DNA of 33,341 bases from Pseudodesulfovibrio sp. (GTDB taxonomy: Bacteria > Desulfobacterota > Desulfovibrionia > Desulfovibrionales > Desulfovibrionaceae): contig JAFLJT010000327.1 in NCBI GenBank assembly GCA_022712855.1, positions 1 to 33,341 on the forward strand, read 5' to 3'. Shown here in pieces: positions 31,551 to 33,341 of the stretch. A program made the position numbers and the translations under genes. The notes beneath the pieces are model-generated. The model ran no database searches. It saw nothing but the letters and a program-made list of their open reading frames with translations, and was not told the origin of the DNA. How positions within the stretch are numbered: the first letter of the stretch is position 1; each line of letters opens with the position of its first letter.

Positions 31551-33278
31551 ATGAAGTTGCGGCGTTTATTAATGACAGGTGTGCTCACATTAGCATGTCT
31601 CAGTATGGCTAGCGTCGGTTTTGCCGACTCAAAAGCTGCGAAAAAATGGGTTGATAACGAATTCCAGCCTTCCACATTGAGCAAGGCAGAGCAAATGAAG
31701 GAAATGGAGTGGTTCATCAAAGCCGCTGCACCCTACAAAGGCATGGAAATCAAAGTCGTCTCCGAGACTATCCCCACTCACGAGTACGAATCCAGAGTAC
31801 TCGCCAAAGCTTTCTTTGAAATCACCGGCATCAAGGTCACCCATGACCTGATCGGCGAAGGTGACGTCATCGAAAAACTTCAAATCCAATTCCAGTCCGG
31901 CGAAAACGTCTTTGATGCATACATCAACGACTCCGACCTGATTGGTACTCACTTCCGCTCCGGCAAAGTCGTCAACCTGACTGACTGGATGGCCGGCGAA
32001 GGTAAATCCGTCACTCTGCCCACTCTGGATCTCGAAGATTTCATGGGTATATCCTTCACCACAGCTCCTGACGGCAAGCTCTATCAGCTGCCTGACCAAC
32101 AGTTCGCGAACCTGTACTGGTTCCGTTACGATTGGTTCCAGAAGCCTGAACTGAAGAAGGCCTTCAAGAAGAAGTACGGCTACGAGCTCGGCGTTCCAGT
32201 CAACTGGTCCGCTTACGAAGACATCGCTGAATTCTTTAGCGAAGACGTTGCTGAAATCGACGGCAAGGCCATATACGGCCACATGGATTACGGCAAAAAA
32301 GCTCCGGATCTCGGCTGGCGTTTCACTGACGCATGGCTGTCCATGGCCGGTGCTGGCGACAAGGGTATTCCCAACGGCAAGCCCGTCGACGAATGGGGCA
32401 TCCGTGTAGAGGGTTGTGTCCCTGTCGGTTCCTCCGTATCTCGTGGTGGCGCCACCAACGGCCCCGCTGCCAAATACGCACTGCGCAAGTACATGGAATG
32501 GGTACGTAAGTACGCGCCTCCAGGTGCTTTGGGCATGGACTTCTATCAGTCCCTGCCGTCTCTTGCCAAGGGTAACGTTGCCCAGCAGATCTTCTGGTAC
32601 ACCGCTTTCACCGCATCCATGGTTGAAAAGGGTACACCCGTTGTCAACGCTGACGGCACACCCAAATGGCGTATGGCTCCGTCCCCGCACGGTCCCTACT
32701 GGGAAGAAGGCCAGAAGCTCGGTTATCAGGACTGCGGTTCCTGGACTTTGCTGAAATCCACTCCTCTGAAGCGCCGTCAGGCTGCATGGCTGTTCGCACA
32801 GTTCTGTGTTGCCAAGACTACTTCCCTGAAGAAGACCCACGTTGGTCTGACTCCCATTCGTAACTCTGACATCAACGACAAGTCCTTCACCGAACGCGCT
32901 CCCAAGTTGGGCGGTCTGGTTGAATTCTACCGTTCCCCGGCTCGCGTAGCCTGGACCCCGACTGGCACCAACGTTCCTGACTACCCGAAGCTGTCTCAGC
33001 TGTGGTGGCAGAACATCGGTGAAGCTGTTGCCGGTGAAGTCACCGTCTCCACCGCCATGAACAACCTCGCCAAGGAGCAGGACAAGATCATGGCCCGCCT
33101 CGAACGCGCAGGCATCCTGGGCGAATGCGGTCCCAAGCTGAACAAGCCCCGCGACGAGTCCTACTGGCTGAACAAGCCAGGCTCTCCGAAGGCCAAGCTG
33201 AAGAACGAAAAGCCCCAGGGCGAAACCATGGATTACGACAAGCTGCTTAAGGCATGGAAGGCTGGCAAGGTTAAGTAA
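31551..33278 (+). CDS. glpV: glycerol ABC transporter periplasmic binding protein GlpV
   Basis: A 575-residue periplasmic solute-binding protein. Residues 1-25 are a signal peptide (two Arg, hydrophobic core, GFA cleavage site). The cysteine in the core does not fit a lipobox, so it is probably soluble. The mature part is a large extracellular binding protein (family 1-like), rich in Trp, Tyr and Phe (LYWFRYDWFQKP). The codon choice is more strongly biased than in its neighbours (many GGT, GTT, CTG, AAG), which suggests very high expression, as expected for a binding protein. GGAGG precedes the ATG. The 102-base gap after DUF2160 has a small inverted repeat (TTCCC 31463-31467, GGGAA 31473-31477) that could mark differential expression. 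The ligand is inferred to be glycerol from the operon. Confidence 0.95.
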   Translation: MKLRRLLMTGVLTLACLSMASVGFADSKAAKKWVDNEFQPSTLSKAEQMKEMEWFIKAAAPYKGMEIKVVSETIPTHEYESRVLAKAFFEITGIKVTHDLIGEGDVIEKLQIQFQSGENVFDAYINDSDLIGTHFRSGKVVNLTDWMAGEGKSVTLPTLDLEDFMGISFTTAPDGKLYQLPDQQFANLYWFRYDWFQKPELKKAFKKKYGYELGVPVNWSAYEDIAEFFSEDVAEIDGKAIYGHMDYGKKAPDLGWRFTDAWLSMAGAGDKGIPNGKPVDEWGIRVEGCVPVGSSVSRGGATNGPAAKYALRKYMEWVRKYAPPGALGMDFYQSLPSLAKGNVAQQIFWYTAFTASMVEKGTPVVNADGTPKWRMAPSPHGPYWEEGQKLGYQDCGSWTLLKSTPLKRRQAAWLFAQFCVAKTTSLKKTHVGLTPIRNSDINDKSFTERAPKLGGLVEFYRSPARVAWTPTGTNVPDYPKLSQLWWQNIGEAVAGEVTVSTAMNNLAKEQDKIMARLERAGILGECGPKLNKPRDESYWLNKPGSPKAKLKNEKPQGETMDYDKLLKAWKAGKVK

Positions 33279-33304
33279 CCTACCCAGTACCTAAAACACC
33301 AACA

Positions 33305-33336
33305 AAGGGGCGCTCTCAGGAGCGCCCCTTTTCTTT
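33305..33336 (+). terminator. terminator of the glpS-glpV operon
   Basis: AAGGGGCGCTC pairs perfectly with GAGCGCCCCTT (loop TCAG, 33305-33330), followed by TTCTTT. It lies 26 bases past the glpV stop. Confidence 0.96.
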
Positions 33337-33341
33337 GGTCT

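Noticed and set aside
31551-31630. Lipoprotein signal on GlpV
   Set aside because: A Cys occurs in the signal peptide core, but the preceding residues (Thr-Leu-Ala) do not fit a lipobox, and a normal cleavage site follows.
31629-32840. 403-residue minus-strand open frame opposite glpV
   Set aside because: A mirror of the strongly biased glpV codons; no ribosome site or family match.
1-33341. tRNA, rRNA, CRISPR array, insertion sequence or prophage
   Set aside because: No cloverleaf, rRNA-like block, regularly spaced repeat or transposase/integrase motif was seen; the only repeats are the three palindromic elements described.

Overview
The window looks like chromosomal DNA from a sulfate-reducing member of the Desulfovibrionaceae, possibly Desulfovibrio or Pseudodesulfovibrio. 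That is an inference from gene content: heterodisulfide-reductase (Hdr)-like iron-sulfur proteins, a Lap-type adhesin secretion operon with a DvhD-like regulator, and two members of the GAK system. There is no rRNA, tRNA, CRISPR array, insertion sequence or phage gene in view.

Layout. (1) 1-4983, plus strand: the tail of an upstream gene, two tandem stand-alone cyclic-nucleotide-binding proteins, phosphoglucomutase (pgm), a glycosyltransferase whose start overlaps the pgm stop, and a small acidic protein. (2) 4984-5414: no gene. A pair of inverted ~130-bp structured repeats and a terminator for the opposing operon. (3) 5415-11903, minus strand: lapB-lapC-lapG-dvhD. These encode a type I secretion ABC transporter, its membrane fusion protein, a periplasmic LapG protease and a membrane PAS/degenerate HD-GYP protein that probably replaces LapD. 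The adhesin and the outer-membrane channel are not in the window. (4) 12111-14919, minus strand: a quinone-oxidoreductase-type dehydrogenase preceded by the GAK-system CofD-like and XXXCH proteins. (5) 15196-17764, plus strand: a DsrK/HdrD-like iron-sulfur protein and an iron-type alcohol dehydrogenase, each with a terminator. (6) 17826-18944, minus strand: a membrane acyltransferase. (7) 19130-33336: a complete glycerol utilisation island.

The glycerol island has two divergent arms around glpR. The minus-strand arm is glpA-glpB-(cytochrome b/c plus four Fe-S motifs)-(HdrB-like)-glpK. The plus-strand arm is glpR-glpS-glpT-glpP-glpQ-DUF2160-glpV, an ABC glycerol importer. Glycerol would be captured by GlpV, imported by GlpPQST, phosphorylated by GlpK and oxidised by GlpAB. 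Electrons would pass not to a standard GlpC but to an Hdr-like iron-sulfur/cytochrome membrane module, a plausible route to the quinone pool or periplasmic cytochromes of a sulfate reducer. Sequence motifs repeated in both glp intergenic regions suggest shared control, probably by GlpR.

The most interesting points are the LapD-less Lap operon with a metal-ligand-depleted HD-GYP protein, the Hdr-like replacement of GlpC, the complementary degeneration of the two importer ATPases, the single-cysteine haem-like motif of the XXXCH protein, and a family of structured intergenic repeats.
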